From Haemonchus contortus (taxonomy: Eukaryota > Nematoda > Chromadorea > Rhabditida > Trichostrongylidae): a stretch of 64,000 bases of DNA. Made by a program: the position numbers and the translations under genes. The DNA lies in NCBI GenBank assembly GCA_000469685.2, contig LS997565.1, positions 4,118,005-4,182,004 on the forward strand. The letters are read 5' to 3'. Shown piece after piece: positions 10,628-22,092 of this stretch; the stretch's first letter is position 1, and the number at the start of each line of letters is the position of its first letter. Under the pieces are notes generated by a model. The model was not told the origin of the DNA and ran no database searches. It saw only the letters and a list, made by a program, of their open reading frames with translations.

Positions 10628-11275
10628 AGTTGAGCTGCGCACGATACCGTGCGCGTTTCATGACCTTCGATAGATGGATTCCCTCGAAGATAACTCTGAT
10701 TAGACGTATTCTAGTATCTTAGAAGTGGAGTCCATCGTCAGTGGATGTTTAACGCCTTTTTTCTACATGAGTGCTTCACTCGATAGAAGAATCTAATTCA
10801 CGCTTGCCACAGGGATTATACACGTTATACGCTGTCCATCATAATATTGGAAGCGAATAAAACTAATTTTTTCGCCTTCACCTGATACCGTCACAATTTA
10901 TCGGCGCAAACAAACTTCAAAAAAGAAAATGAACTCGAAATCAGCTGCAGCTCCTTTGTCAACCTTCTTATAATTCTCATCGGATCGCCCGGATGACGCC
11001 AGGCAGTCCTCCTTTCCGTGTTAAATTACCCTGTCGCCTACGCTTCCTCCAAATTTGGATGCTCTGGTGTAATTTAAAGGGGTAAAAATTTTTGGCTAAA
11101 TATCACACACCCCCATATTTACACCTAACACTCCGTTTGCGCCTCGCCCATCGTGAGTTTAGTTCTGCTCAACTCATCTGTTTTGCAAGAAAGCAGTTGG
11201 GCTGCACACGATACCGTGCGCGTCTAATGTCTTCTCATAAATGAATTTCTTCGAAGATAAGCTGAAGCGTAATCG
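10628..11275. repeat. Pair of about 75-bp direct repeats
   Basis: About 75 bp at 10628-10702 recur at 11197-11271. The shared core is CACGATACCGTGCGCGT followed by an ATGAATTTCxTCGAAGATAA-like segment. Copies differ at roughly one base in six. A related CCGATACCGTGC motif appears again at 40268. Probably fragments of an unnamed interspersed repeat. Confidence 0.55.
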
Positions 11276-11885
11276 TCCTGGCAACTCAGTAGCCACCCTC
11301 TTCCAACAAATTGGACAGTACCGTTCTCCCACCCCAGATAATGGCGTCAGAAGCCGTTTATTGAGAGCGCACATTTCTAGCAAACTGCTTGGCAACCATT
11401 ACATTCATTTATCTATATACTAACTGTGGCAATCCAAAAAATCAAAAAAAAAGACATCGAAATCATTAATTTCTCGTTTACCCCTTACCACTGTGGATTG
11501 CCTGTATTTCACTGGAGCTGAATTGGGAAGTTGTTTACACTTTGAAATTTATCCGCACCCGTCGCAGTAGGCATTTGATAGCCTACCAATCGACGATCTC
11601 GTGGTCAATACATTGTTTGATGAAACTTTATGCAAAAATCGTAATATGCAGGTCCATATTTACTATTTTACTGCAAACACCGCCCCCGAAGGGTATAGTC
11701 GCCTGCCATTAGTTTTCACATCTCACCGCCTGCATTTCCACCAAAATTGGAATACTCCACGTCCAAATCTAATATTTTGAGGAAGCCCCGCCTCCAGTAG
11801 ACGGAGTCTACACCTGTCACCTACCATTAGCTTTCCGATCTTGCCGCCTCCATTTCTGCTCAATTTGAATATATACATACATGCA
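10985..11885. repeat. Degenerate CCGCCTCCATTT-type repeats
   Basis: Three related blocks near 11028-11070, 11678-11765 and 11783-11875 share a pattern: a pyrimidine-rich CCGCC start, a CCTGCCATTAG-like middle, then CCGCCTxCATTTCxxCCAAATTTGAATA. The last two are about 110-120 bp apart, like a decayed tandem pair. No coding function is evident. Confidence 0.5.
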
Positions 11886-12480
11886 CACGCATAAGAACAA
11901 TTGCATAATACTTCAGAGCAAACTTCATCCTTTCTGGAGCTGGCCGGAGTTTACATGGCAGCTATGGGCAGTCATATCTGCGAGGCGAGAGGGTTGAACC
12001 TCAACCATGTATACCAATAGCGCACTTCAGATTCAGTTAATGTAGGGCTCGCATCTCTACCATGATCTTGGATGGGGATTAAATATTTTCTCACTAGCGA
12101 TGACTAAGCCTTGAGCGATTCACAAGATCCAATGTGAGAAAATTGAGCGAGTATCTGGGCGAAAACTTAAAATTTTTGTGTGTCGTGTTCAGAATCATCA
12201 AAGGTAACCGAAAATATTCCCATGGACTGCTTTGAGGAGGTACAGTAACCCAGAATAGTACTGCATATAAAAACCTTGAGGGTAACAGCTCTGTGCAACT
12301 GGAACGTCCTGACTCTACATGGAGTTTCAACCGATTGACGCCTGGTTTGTCCCGTCCTCATAGCCCGATGGCAAAGATATCGCAGTGCTGATATCCCCAA
12401 ACGACCATGGACTATGCTATGAATGGCATTTCCAAAAAATGTTGGCGGACAGACAAACGGCCCTCTACATGTGATGTGGG
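11886..12480. other. Intergenic, upstream of the MULE remnant
   Basis: No recognisable gene. Minus-strand frames at 12094-12330 and 12167-12400 lack domain signals. This may include the untranslated 5' part of the MULE that follows. Confidence 0.4.
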
Positions 12481-12489
12481 TGTAGTGCG

Positions 12490-13502
12490 TTGAAGACAGC
12501 TAATCGTGAAGCTTATCCACAGCCCATACCAATCTGTCACCTGCTGAATGGAAGATTCATAACCGACCCTCTGAATCCTGCTCGTCCTCATTACTGCCTG
12601 CCCCCGTACACACCGAGAGCTTTTGCACGGTGGCTCGTAGTGAAACGTTGCTCCGAGATAATGCAGAGCGATACGAACGTTCTACGACCTCCCACTGTGG
12701 AGGTGGCAGAAATTGTGTCAAGGATCTCTTCAGATAGATTCAATGGGTCTAATTAAATTAACATGGTATCTACATCTCTATTTAACTCTTGCAACGCAAA
12801 CTTTTTTGCGGATTTCACCGACCAGGAGCGACGCGCAGTGGTCGAGGAGGTGGTACAGCCCACAGATAGCAAAAGAGACAACGCTCGAAGGGTAATTTTC
12901 AGGGCCCAGGCAAAGGCCAGAAGGAGGGCAGATGAAGGAATTATCCCCGGACAGATTGTCAGTTTTATAATTTGGAAACAGAAAATTGGTTGATAAGAAG
13001 CCTTTTCTCTTTTCCAGGATCGCACGAGTTGCGCATGCTCCGCTGATCGGGCATCCTTCACTCTCCTTGATGAAGCCAACAGGATATACTTCGGCAGCAG
13101 AGCATTGCTTGCAGGGGCACTGGAGAGGCTGTCACTGAAGAATGTCACGGTGAGTTCCGCTTCTTCTGGGACATGTTAGGAGCTGTGGGCAGACGACGTG
13201 CACTGATGCCCCCTGGCTGCACTTTTTTATTTGACTTTGAGCTTCCTGCGATCCAAACTGCAACACTTGAAATGCCAGTTTGTGTGAAAGGGTAAGATAA
13301 AAGTAAACGACAAGAAATTACTAAATTCTTGAGTTGTTGTTTCAGGTGCTTCCTTCACTACACGCAGGACATTGTGCGACATCGAGATGCACTTCGCCTG
13401 AAGGCAGCCTCCACGAAAAACCCTGTAATTGGCACTTTCTTTTGGAGGGTACAAATGCTGCCGCTGCTTCGTCCTGAATTTCACACAATTTCACAGCACT
13501 AG
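12490..13502 (+). pseudogene. MULE (Mutator-like) transposase, broken
   Basis: Several plus-strand blocks in order resemble a FLYWCH/MULE transposase. A basic block runs 12490-12750 and ends VEVAEIVSRISSDRF. A helical block at 12763-12960 contains DFTDQERRAVVEEVV. Next, 13019-13149 reads FTLLDEANRIYFGSRALL, like the strand before the first catalytic Asp. Then 13116-13291 and 13346-13502 join in phase across an intron (donor GTAAGA at 13292, acceptor TTTCAG at 13345). That join reads FDFELPAIQ ... VKGCFLHYTQDIVRH and ends PLLRPEFHTISQH, the classic second-Asp region of the MULE domain followed by the GCFxH motif. The segment that should carry the first Asp (DGTFK) is missing and the blocks sit in different frames. 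A deleted, inactive copy is most likely. Confidence 0.7.
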
Positions 13503-13751
13503 CGGTGCCCCACCCTCCTCTAGTCACCGCTACTGAGCACACAGCTCTCCTTCCATTCACAAGGTACTGGCAAGACAACTGGGGGGTGAGAGGGAGATTT
13601 TCGAACCTGTGGGACCATCCGCGGAACATGAGCTTGCGAACCACTAACTGACCAACGGCGACCAACGGTTTACATAAGAGTATCAGAGGAACAAGGGCAA
13701 CGGGAAGTCGCTGAGGAACTTCGCAGGTTCGCTCATAACCACGTCTCACGG

Positions 13752-14847
13752 GGTGTGCGAACGAATTTTCGATCGCAACTAGTCAAGCTCGCTTGCGCCT
13801 GGGCGCGAAGTGACCTTTATTAGGTGCGAAGACTCCGCGGTAATTACGCTGCCCGCTCAACCAAAGAAGATAATGACAGTTAAAAAAATGGAGTTTATAC
13901 TGAAAAATTTTCTTTTTTTAAAGAAAAAGTTCCAATATCAATTTCAACAGTTTTGAGTGTTTTATTTACACGCATAATAAAAAGGTTAACTATATTTCAT
14001 TTCAAGCTCTTGGAAAATGGGTAAAACAGTTTAGTTCACTTCTTTTTTCCGGTGTTCTCGCTCATTTGCGATATTTAAGAACCTTTACAGAAGCGATTTA
14101 GTTCTCTAGAGTTGTTTAGTATTTAGACTACTCTTCATTGAGAGGTCATTGAACGCCCTACGGCTCACCATGCTGGCCAATTCACAGTTTTGACGGCATT
14201 TAGCAAGTCCCCAGGCTAAATTCAGCACCTCAAAAAAAGGTCATCGAAGACTCTTCAAATAGTTGGATGAGCGCTTTAACTACCACTGCTTACTTTATAA
14301 GACATTACTATGTATTCTGGAGTCAGACTGCACTGTTTCGATGAACTGACAGGGTGTCCTCCAGCTCCAAACTATTTAGGAGTGCGCGGTCCACGTGATC
14401 CATTTCCTCCACTGCCCCAGCTTTTCACTTTTGCTCCGAAAGCCCTAGCACTACAAAACAATTTTTTTGGAAGTTCTGCACCCCCACAGCCTTCTCCAGT
14501 GCAGCTGGAAATACTCTCTTATTACTGTTGAATTGAACCGTTTTCTCCTATATCACACAAGCTTTATACACAAAATATATTGAATTCATTCGTTATATGT
14601 GTAAATAGAACTCTCAAAATCGGTGAAATTGATACTGGAACTTTTTCTTCGAAAAAAGAACATTTTTTGATAGAATCTCCATTTTTAAATTGTCATTAGC
14701 CTCCTTAAATTACGAGATTTAACTCGACCAGTAGCGAGTGTGGGCAGCGTTATTACCGGCGGAGCCTTCGCACCTAATTGGGGTCACTTTGCGCCTAGGG
14801 GCGAAGCGAGCTTGATTAGGTGCGATGGAAAATTCGTTCCGTACTCC
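13752..14847. mobile_element. Foldback MITE, about 1.1 kb, with 9-bp target duplication (MULE type)
   Basis: Two arms of about 250 bp (13752-14010 and 14590-14847) are inverted copies. Both start GGxGTxCG-AACGAATTTTC and share TCAAGCTCGCTT and GGTGCGAAG blocks and an AGAAAAAGTTCCA segment. Flanks are GTCTCACGG (13743-13751) and GTCTCACGC (14848-14856), an almost perfect 9-bp direct repeat. Target duplications of 8-11 bp and long TIRs are typical of Mutator-like elements. Each arm also contains an internal palindrome (TCGCACCTAAT ... ATTAGGTGCGA). The central 0.55 kb is unique, with no convincing gene. Its position just after a MULE transposase remnant suggests, but does not prove, the same superfamily. 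Confidence 0.85.
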
Positions 14848-14856
14848 GTCTCACGC

Positions 14857-15343
14857 GGTATCCTTCCCACAACTAGATAATGTAAAGACCTTCTGGACTT
14901 TTTAGCGAGTAGATTAGCCCACTAGTTGACCGTCATTCTTAATATTGGCTAATTATTTGGACAGTATTTTACACATTTTTGACAAAAATTGTATTAGCTG
15001 ACGAGTATATATGTGTACTGTGATGTATTAGTGTATATTATTATTGTTGTTATATACTACTATTGATATACTGTACTCCTAATCCAAAGCGTCTCTGTTG
15101 GTGTTAGAATTATGTGTTAACCTGTGCAATAAACAATATACTGTGTTATCTGTTGTGATACTAGAAATACAGAGACAAAAACAGATAAAACTCCTTCCTG
15201 CCAATGACGAACACAAAAGGCATCAGATTACGGGCAGGGCAAACATTTCTGAATGAGTCTGATCGTGAGAACATCAGTGGTTTCTTAGATAGCTGAAAAG
15301 TCTATGCAAGAAAAACATAGACTTCTGTGGTGATTTTGAAATA
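14857..15343. other. AT-rich intergenic spacer
   Basis: Simple TA/TATT-rich sequence around 14990-15170 with several AATAAA-like words; no gene seen. Confidence 0.45.
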
Positions 15344-15350
15344 GAAATAG

Positions 15351-15738
15351 GGGCACTATTTACCCTATACTGCCCACTCTGTCGAGAAAGGGCTGGATTT
15401 TTATCGAATTTTTTCAAAGAAGATGAAACCGGCTAGACACTCGCCTGGAGGGGTAATTTGACCCGTAGAACACGAATATCGCATTCACTCAACATGAAAA
15501 CACCTGGGACATTAGTTAGGAGCAAGTTTTCAGCAGGAGCGGTGACCCAGCGATTTGGCGCAGGCGCCTGTAGCGCAAGCGCCAGGCATCTTTATGACAA
15601 ATGGATGCAATATTCGTGTTCTACGGGTCAAATTACCCCTGTAGGCAAGTTTCTAGCCGGATTCATCTTCTTTGAAGAAATTCGGTAGAAATCCAGCCAA
15701 TTCTCGACAAGGTGGGGCAGTAAAGGGTAAATAGTGCC
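15351..15738. mobile_element. Foldback MITE, 388 bp, with 7-bp target duplication
   Basis: Arms of about 135 bp (15351-15485 and 15605-15738) are inverted copies. They begin GGCACTATTTACCC and share TGTCGAGAA, GGCTGGATTT, TCAAAGAAGATGAA, GGCTAGA and GGGGTAATTTGACCCG. The 7-bp word GAAATAG abuts both ends (15344-15350 and 15739-15745). The loop has a further palindrome around GGCGCAGGCGCC. No coding capacity. The superfamily is uncertain; a 7-8 bp duplication would fit hAT or Merlin-like elements. Confidence 0.85.
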
Positions 15739-15745
15739 GAAATAG

Positions 15746-17740
15746 GTTACTTTGTTTATACCTCTGCCGAAAAACACTCATTACGGATTTAATCCAATGC
15801 ACTAGTCTCGGGTATTGCGGTATAGCGGCTAGGATGTATAGCGAGCTCCTCCGTCTGCACTCTATCCTCCTCGCAGTGAGATGCTTATTAATGGAGACGC
15901 AGAGAAAACGACAAAAACGCTGAGTCACTACACACGCGGTTGAGAACGGTCCTATAACCGGGTTATTCCCCTGTGCTCCTTTATACTCTTTGACTCCTCC
16001 CATTACGGTCTGAACAATTCATTTGAAGTGGCTTTCCCTTTTTCGTGATGGACTCTACGTGTTCAAGTTTATGGGCCAGCTGGTAATCATATGCTTTGAG
16101 ACTAAATTAAGCTCGGACAACGGTGCTGGATGGTGCCTTCACTTAGATTGAGTCACCCATAGGCGTAGAAATTTTCGTCGATACCGGAGATGCAAGGGCC
16201 ATTGGCCACTGTTGCCACTGAAAAAGAAATCTGGATCGGAACTCACCATGGCGGTCTCCGTCGTTGCTCGATCAGCGTTCTGTACTTGCAATTCATGCTG
16301 GGGCTAGAATCTTCATGGTTTTCTGGCAGCTTTTCATTCTCAGCCTAAGCTCGAAGAGCTACGATCACTGCACAAATGATCAACGTGGCGTCTGTTTGAA
16401 TAACTTGAAACACGCAAGATCTGATCGCTAGGCAGTTTGGCAAGTAACGAGATCCCGTTACCTAACTATCTCCTCAACCCGCGCGCGATACTCTTCTGGG
16501 TCAACATCCTTCCCTGCATTACAGCTGCCGGAGTTCTCCTCCCGTCTGCTAGAATCTTAAGAGGAGTTCAGCTACACGATCCTGTTTGATTATTACCTGA
16601 TGTTCTGAACAAGATACCGTCACTGAATGGTGATCTGGCCGACGGTTCCCACCGTTGTGGTTCTTATTTACGTCCTTGTTTCTTCTAGGCCCCTCTTGAA
16701 AGCCAGTGCACTTCTTTAGCGTGTGTGGTCTGCCTGTCTCTTTTTGGCGTCTCATCGAGTTCAAACGACGAGGACTAGTTGGCCCGATCCCCATTTCAAG
16801 TCAGCTGATGTGCTCGCTTCAGTTCGGCCGATATTGCAGAAACATTATTCCTCCTCGTAATCGCGTGAAATGGTGTTCACTTCATGCATTCGGTGCGATA
16901 TCAGATTGCCGTCGTCATACAAGCAAGCAGCATAGGCGATTCTTTCGCTCCCCACTTTCCACATCTGAATATTACGAAGGTGATCGAAATCCAGTAATCC
17001 ATTCGGCTGCGATTCCTGTCAGATCGTCGTTCCCAATGCAGTTCATTCACCTCAAAAGTCTTGCTTGGAAGGCAAGCGGCGTCCTTTTTACAGGCCATTC
17101 TACGGACTTGTCGTCTGGGCTCAGAGAAGAATGTAAAGAGCTTTCATCCACTTTGACTTCTGATCAGCTACATCTACTGTTTGATGAATAATCTTCTTCA
17201 GCAAAGCCGTGGCTGTAGCATCCACCGCGTCTGTTAAATCCAACAAATAGTTACGATGAATTTCCCGTGATATTGGCCCAATAGCTTCAACTTCCATGAC
17301 TATTCCTAATCAGCGTTGAAATCAATGATGGCCTACGATGTTCCGCACAAAAATTAACGATTTCGCTCGATATTGACCACTTTCACAATTTTGACCTCTT
17401 CTTTATTACTGATCCGAATAATGTTGTACCAGTTCGCCAGTTTTTAGGAAAAACCCTAACCATTCCATAACAAAGCTGCGAACATTGTTCCTCAGAAACT
17501 CTGTGCTGCAGTCTCCGTTTTCGTGTTTTGTTCTTCATCTCTTGTTTTCGGTGTTTGAGGTTTTTTTGGTGATTATTGATTTGATCGGTTTTGAATGCCC
17601 TAATGTTTACGCTTCATCCACAGTGAACTTTATGCTCCCTTTTGTAGTCACTGTGTAGATAATCTCTGTTCCTGGGATAGGACTACTGAGTCCTGAAGCT
17701 ATGCCCACCTTCCCGCTGATTGCAAACATTTTACGTCTAG
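15746..17740. other. Intergenic, unidentified open frame inside
   Basis: The longest frame is 16706-17191 (+, 161 codons, starting MHFFSVCGLPVSFWR). It is rich in serine and arginine and I could match it to no family on either strand. A VDTGD motif at 16178-16192 superficially resembles a retroviral protease site but is not embedded in a supporting frame. No terminal repeats found. Confidence 0.4.
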
Positions 17741-17741
17741 C

Positions 17742-18500
17742 TTTCTGCTAGTCCCTGTCAAGCTTTTCTCGACCCTTTCTTCAGGACGGGGTTGTCCCCT
17801 GCCTTGTCTCCGTCACCTTAATACACGCTCGCTTATGAGGAGCGCTGAACCTGTAATAATTTCTGCTCACTTTTTTACCGGGTCTTCGGTCTTTTTTACG
17901 AGGTCTTTTTACGTCTTGGTGCGAAGTCGCAAACCTTGGTTTTAATTCGGCTCACCTCAGTATCACGATCCCATCATTTGGCCTTCAGCTCTTTGCTAGT
18001 CCCTATACAGATTTTTGAAAAGTTGTAGAAAACGAGAGAGATCTCATTTTGGGCTTTGGACACCCATCCCCTCGCACCCCCCGCATAAAACGAATGTCGA
18101 CCAGTATTTAAAAACTTCCCTCGATGTGTGAAAGGTTCAAAAGGAGCTGCCATTTTCGATTTTTTCGCTGCCCTTTCCCTTTTTTCGCTGCGAATGTTAA
18201 AAATCAGACCCCATAGTTTTCGCTAGTCCCTATGCCATTTTTGGGAAAGTCATTCCTACCTATGAAACTTCCACGAATCTTCTCGGGACGGAGTTGTCAA
18301 TTCCATTCTTGGCTGCACCTTTCAAACACGCCCCGCTGACCCTCCCTTTTCTCTAGTCGCTAGGACGTCTCCCCTCGAGGTCATATTTTTTTCACTTTGA
18401 TTCAAACCAATTCGATGAGTTTTCCGATCATTGCAATATATTACCCTTTCTCTTTTGCTAGTTTCCATCTTCTTCGTCCCAATCTTTGGAGCGCTCTGGA
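17742..18500. repeat. Degenerate tandem repeats, unit about 230-250 bp
   Basis: The motif TTTGCTAGTCCCTAT, with variations, recurs near 17742, 17991, 18222 and 18457, giving spacings of roughly 249, 231 and 235 bp. Secondary landmarks also recur at corresponding places, such as CAGGACGGGGTTGTCCC near 17782 and CGGGACGGAGTTGTC near 18281. The units are strongly diverged. This looks like an old satellite-like array or decayed repeated exons. Confidence 0.6.
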
Positions 18501-19532
18501 ACAGAGAGTTACTTTCTTCACCCGCAACCCCGCTATTTTCCTTTCTGTAGGACAACGGAAATGAGGTTAAGCGATACTCTACGGTTCATTTAGCTAAGAC
18601 ATCCTTAATGAACTTGCAAAAACTATTTCCTTCATAAGAATTCAGTGATTACGATAGAATTCAAGAATACATGAGATTTTTCTTTGGTTATGTCTTGAAT
18701 CTCAAAAATACTCTTTGCTGTACAAATGTGTAGTCATTGTCGAGGAACTCGGTTGTTGCAAAGCTGCGAATACTTTGTCAAAGTTTTCAGGAGATCGCCT
18801 TTTCAGAGATCAGTCTGTAGTCAGAGTGATCACACAATCCTACGGATCTTCAAAGAAATACTATGAGAGGTTTTCGTACATTTTCTTAGCGTTTTTTGAG
18901 CATTGGTGGCTGCAGCGTTCTACGGTTTTTCCTGTAAAAGCAATACGAATTCAAAGTGTTCGCGGTCTTTGACGAAGGCATGAAATCCCGTAGGAGTACC
19001 GAAGCTGACAAGGTTGTTAACTCCTACAAGGTTGGCGGAACTGCCTCGAAAATGCTGTTTTTGGGACCAGGAATTTGCTCCGAATGTTTCATTAAGTTCT
19101 TCAAATGTGTGTGCTGTTTTGACGCGAAGTGTTTTGGAGCATCTTAGTCGTTCGTTGACCGTGAAATGCACCTCCGCTCTACCCTCCTCATAACAGCAAT
19201 TCCCAATTTCCTAGATATCCTGCGGTTGAATGCTCTGACAAAAGGGGACTATTGATCGGAACATGCAATGTTCGGTGGCTACCTTCACATACCTCAAACG
19301 CGACCTTCTTTGATGATCGCTTATCAATAGTTGGGTAGAACTACAGTTTGTCGAGAATCTGGCGGCATCTCGTAGTGGTTGGGCGAAAGTAGCATGGCAA
19401 GCGTTTCAGTTCCACTCACCTCTTTGCAATTGGCAGATCGATACGATGTGTTTGACATAATTGCTGAGATCGCATATGTTCGCCGGACATTGATTGGTAT
19501 GGTCCATTAAAGGCAAGAATTCTATCCATCGT
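18501..19532. other. Intergenic, no recognisable gene
   Basis: Several short frames on both strands (for example 18715-18972 + and 18920-19171 -) overlap each other and show no domain. No repeats apart from chance words. Confidence 0.4.
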
Positions 19533-20840
19533 TATGGCGCGCGATTATGAGGAACACCTAGACTGAGCTGAAATTAAAGGATTTGGAATGCAGCACATCG
19601 AGTGAGCTTCGACTGCAGTTTGTAACTGTATCTTGGAGAGATGGCTTTTTTTCGAGTCTTGAAGATGCCTGTAATTATCGTTAATAGCGACGGCGACTTT
19701 TTTCTACGATGAGATTGGACGCGACGTTGAAAAAGAATACGCTTTGCATATGGACATTACTTGCGATGGTCTTAGTTCTTCTCCAAGGGACTCTTTTCAA
19801 AAAGACTGAATTCAAAGAAAAGTGGCCAACTGACACCTTCCTTGCTTCTACACAAGATTTTACCACAGGTCCACTGGATGATAGGAGTGGTTAGAAGGAC
19901 GTGAAGAAACTGTGCTGCAGCCTGGAAAGAAAATTCTTTGTCGTCTCCAAGCGTGTGATCTTGTTTGCCGATGTATAAATTATGAATAAAGGAGTTATTA
20001 ATAAGGCTTTCCGCACTTCCATGATTGATTTGGTTTGTAGATTTCCAATCCCAGGTCTAGCTTTTACGGGATTAGAGAAGTTCTTTGATCAGGTACTTTT
20101 TTACCCCTATATCTCGTCGGTCAGTCTACTGAAGACAAGTGTTTTTTGACTCTAATGACGACTCTAATGACCCTCCTCTCTGCAGACATCCGAGTAAAGC
20201 TAGCAAAATTTACAAAATGTTGTATAAAAAAAGATAAAGTTCCGATTTGTGGATTGCAAATAACCATATCTCTCAAAGAAGTCTCCCCGAAGCGGATCAC
20301 TCAAGGGTTTACTGTGCAAAAATCCTAACAACTCGTCCCCTTTGTTGAAGTTGTGATTCTTTGCTTATTCTATTACTTCTTCTTGGTTCATCGTGAAGAA
20401 AACACTCGATGGGTTACCGAACGGAGACTTCTCATATTCTTCATTTCGATTGAGTGATTTCATTGACTTCATTTTGATGTGAACCTTGGTATCGGCGTAT
20501 GATATCAGTTTGATGTCGACCAGACCTCGATTACATCATTCCTAGTTAACTTTTCCTGGGTTTATATCATTGAGGGACCATAATAGACGATGGGATTGGG
20601 TTTCCATGAAGAACTTCCAGGAGAATTTCGTCTAGTCGTATCTGAGCGCATTGAGTATGACCACCCTCGTCAATTACAATCAATACCATTATTGGTGGCT
20701 TTGGGCGCACGGAGCAGGGCGCCTCTCTAGAACATTCCCCCATACAATCGATTGAGTTGAGATTGTTTTGAATTTGTTTTTCAACTGCTTTCTCTCGAGT
20801 TTTTTATTGCTTATGCTTGATATAGGCCCTGATGAACCGA
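19533..20840 (+). repeat. Long dispersed duplication, copy 2
   Basis: Same-orientation partner of 2719-4150. Order and spacing of the shared blocks are kept across about 1.3 kb, with scattered small indels. Copy 2 keeps a 61-codon frame near its start (19709-19894) that copy 1 has lost. Confidence 0.75.
19709..19894 (+). CDS. Candidate first exon with signal anchor, unknown product
   Basis: A 61-codon frame begins MRLDATLKKNT, then a hydrophobic stretch of about 18 residues (LCIWTLLAMVLVLLQG), then a charged, Thr/Asp-rich segment. This is the pattern of a signal anchor as found at the N terminus of Golgi type II membrane enzymes. A GT follows ACCACAG at 19867, so the frame could be the first exon of a spliced gene. 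No downstream exon is identified, and the equivalent ATG in the duplicate near 2910 is followed by a stop. It may be a duplicated gene fragment. The minus strand is also open here (19681-19866), which weakens the case. Confidence 0.25.
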   Translation: MRLDATLKKNTLCIWTLLAMVLVLLQGTLFKKTEFKEKWPTDTFLASTQDFTTGPLDDRSG

Positions 20841-21317
20841 TTCGTCTCTCAAAATTATTCTACTTACGATAGTTTTGAAAAAAACGATCGTGGTCAGTCT
20901 GCCTACCCTTTTCAACTGTTTCACCTCTTAGTATTCTGTGTAATAATTTGAATTTCCGTGTGTTACCACTTCTCAAGTATTGCCAAGCCTCTCTTTTTAT
21001 TTATCTGAATCCATTTGCCTTCAGTGGAATCGCTCATCTGTAGAAAATTCTTGAGTTCATTCGTCAACCAGATACGTTTCTTGGTGAGTCATTTGGGACA
21101 TCCGAGTACACCAAATGCTCCAACTGACCATGACTCATCAAGAAAGGACCCGAAGGATCAAACAAAGTTCCATTCATGAGGAGAAAGGACAAATCATAAA
21201 GGGAAGGATAATGTTATTAACATTTAACATTTATTGCATGTGCAGCGCATATGAATGGAAAAGAAATAAACGAAGTGAAACAACAACATCCACCAGCGAC
21301 ACGAGCACGACTATCTA
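20841..21317. other. 5'-truncated upstream part of a Penelope-like element, or spacer
   Basis: No domain recognised. The last 200 bp have many Lys/Arg/Thr codons and may belong to the linker between reverse transcriptase and endonuclease of the element whose endonuclease starts at 21318. Confidence 0.35.
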
Positions 21318-21902
21318 TTGAAAACTATCAAGTCTATTAGAAAGACTATTAGAAAGAACGAGATTGAGATAGTAAAAACAACAAACAACGAAAAGAACAG
21401 CAGATCGATTTATAGGCTTCTAACATTGGAAACTTTAGTTGCCATTATAAACGTACCACCCCTCAATCTAAAGAAACGCCTGGTTCGGAACAGGCTATAC
21501 GATCGCCTATGTACAATCTCAAATTGCGTGGTTTGTCCAGCTGGAAGGGAGGGTGATTGTAACATGTCTGGGGTGGTGTACAAAATTATCTGCCGTGATC
21601 GTGGTGACGAGTATATTGGAGAAACGGCAAGACCACTTCACGTGAGGGTTAAGGAGCACGTGGACAGTATGAGACGATTGAAGGAGTCTACTGACCTAGG
21701 GAGTCACCGAATTCGAAAACATAACGGAGGCGTTTTTGAGGTTACCGTGGAGGTCGTAGCACAGGAGTCGGAGTTGTGCGCACGCAAAACCCTCGAGGCA
21801 TTTTGGATACAAGTCACTGATCCAAAAATGAATCGTAGGGAAGAATGTCTCGCAATCACGCGGGAGCTGCGGCCTTATATAAGATTTGCCTTCCCGCAGT
21901 GA
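21318..21902 (+). pseudogene. GIY-YIG endonuclease domain of a 5'-truncated Penelope-like element
   Basis: A 194-codon frame. Residues about 55-80 are the Cys-containing linker (RNRLYDRLCTISNCVVCP, GDC). Then comes the GIY-YIG core: GVVYKIIC, EYIGETARPLHVRVKEH with its conserved Arg, and ARKTLEAFWI with the catalytic Glu. The frame ends LRPYIRFAFPQ. The same architecture, with clear sequence similarity, occurs in the Penelope-like element at 45297-45690 (RNRLYDKQC, CPYGKTGDC, TYIGETGRQL). The second zinc-ligand Cys of CxxC before YIG is changed to Arg. The upstream reverse transcriptase is absent, so this is a 3' fragment, as expected from 5' truncation during target-primed insertion. The nuclease frame itself has no stop. 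Confidence 0.85.
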
Positions 21903-22092
21903 CTTTCAATGAGGATTTACCCCAGCTGAAACTGGTCGGTTGGTACCATCACTTGCTGGGTGGTTTCGAAGATTCCACGAAGCTACGGTACTCTCCTTTC
22001 GATCACTTGAGTGACCTGGGGGTCTCGAACTTCGGTGAGTTGGTGGAGACGTTTGGTCGGGTAGTCACAGATTGTTATGATCCTTTCAGGCT

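Noticed and set aside
12220..12330. Weak resemblance to an RTE-type LINE endonuclease start
   Set aside because: Only one short segment fits (LRVTALCNWNVLTL) and no later endonuclease motif follows in any frame.
13342..13749. 135-codon minus-strand frame (and 12753-13148, 131 codons)
   Set aside because: Antisense to the MULE transposase blocks, which match a known domain on the plus strand.
16171..16200. VDTGD motif resembling a retroviral aspartic protease
   Set aside because: Only a five-residue match; the surrounding frame has a stop within 20 codons and no flap or substrate-binding block follows.
16706..17191. 161-codon open frame
   Set aside because: Ser/Arg-rich with no recognisable domain on either strand and no splice or promoter context; kept only as part of the spacer description.
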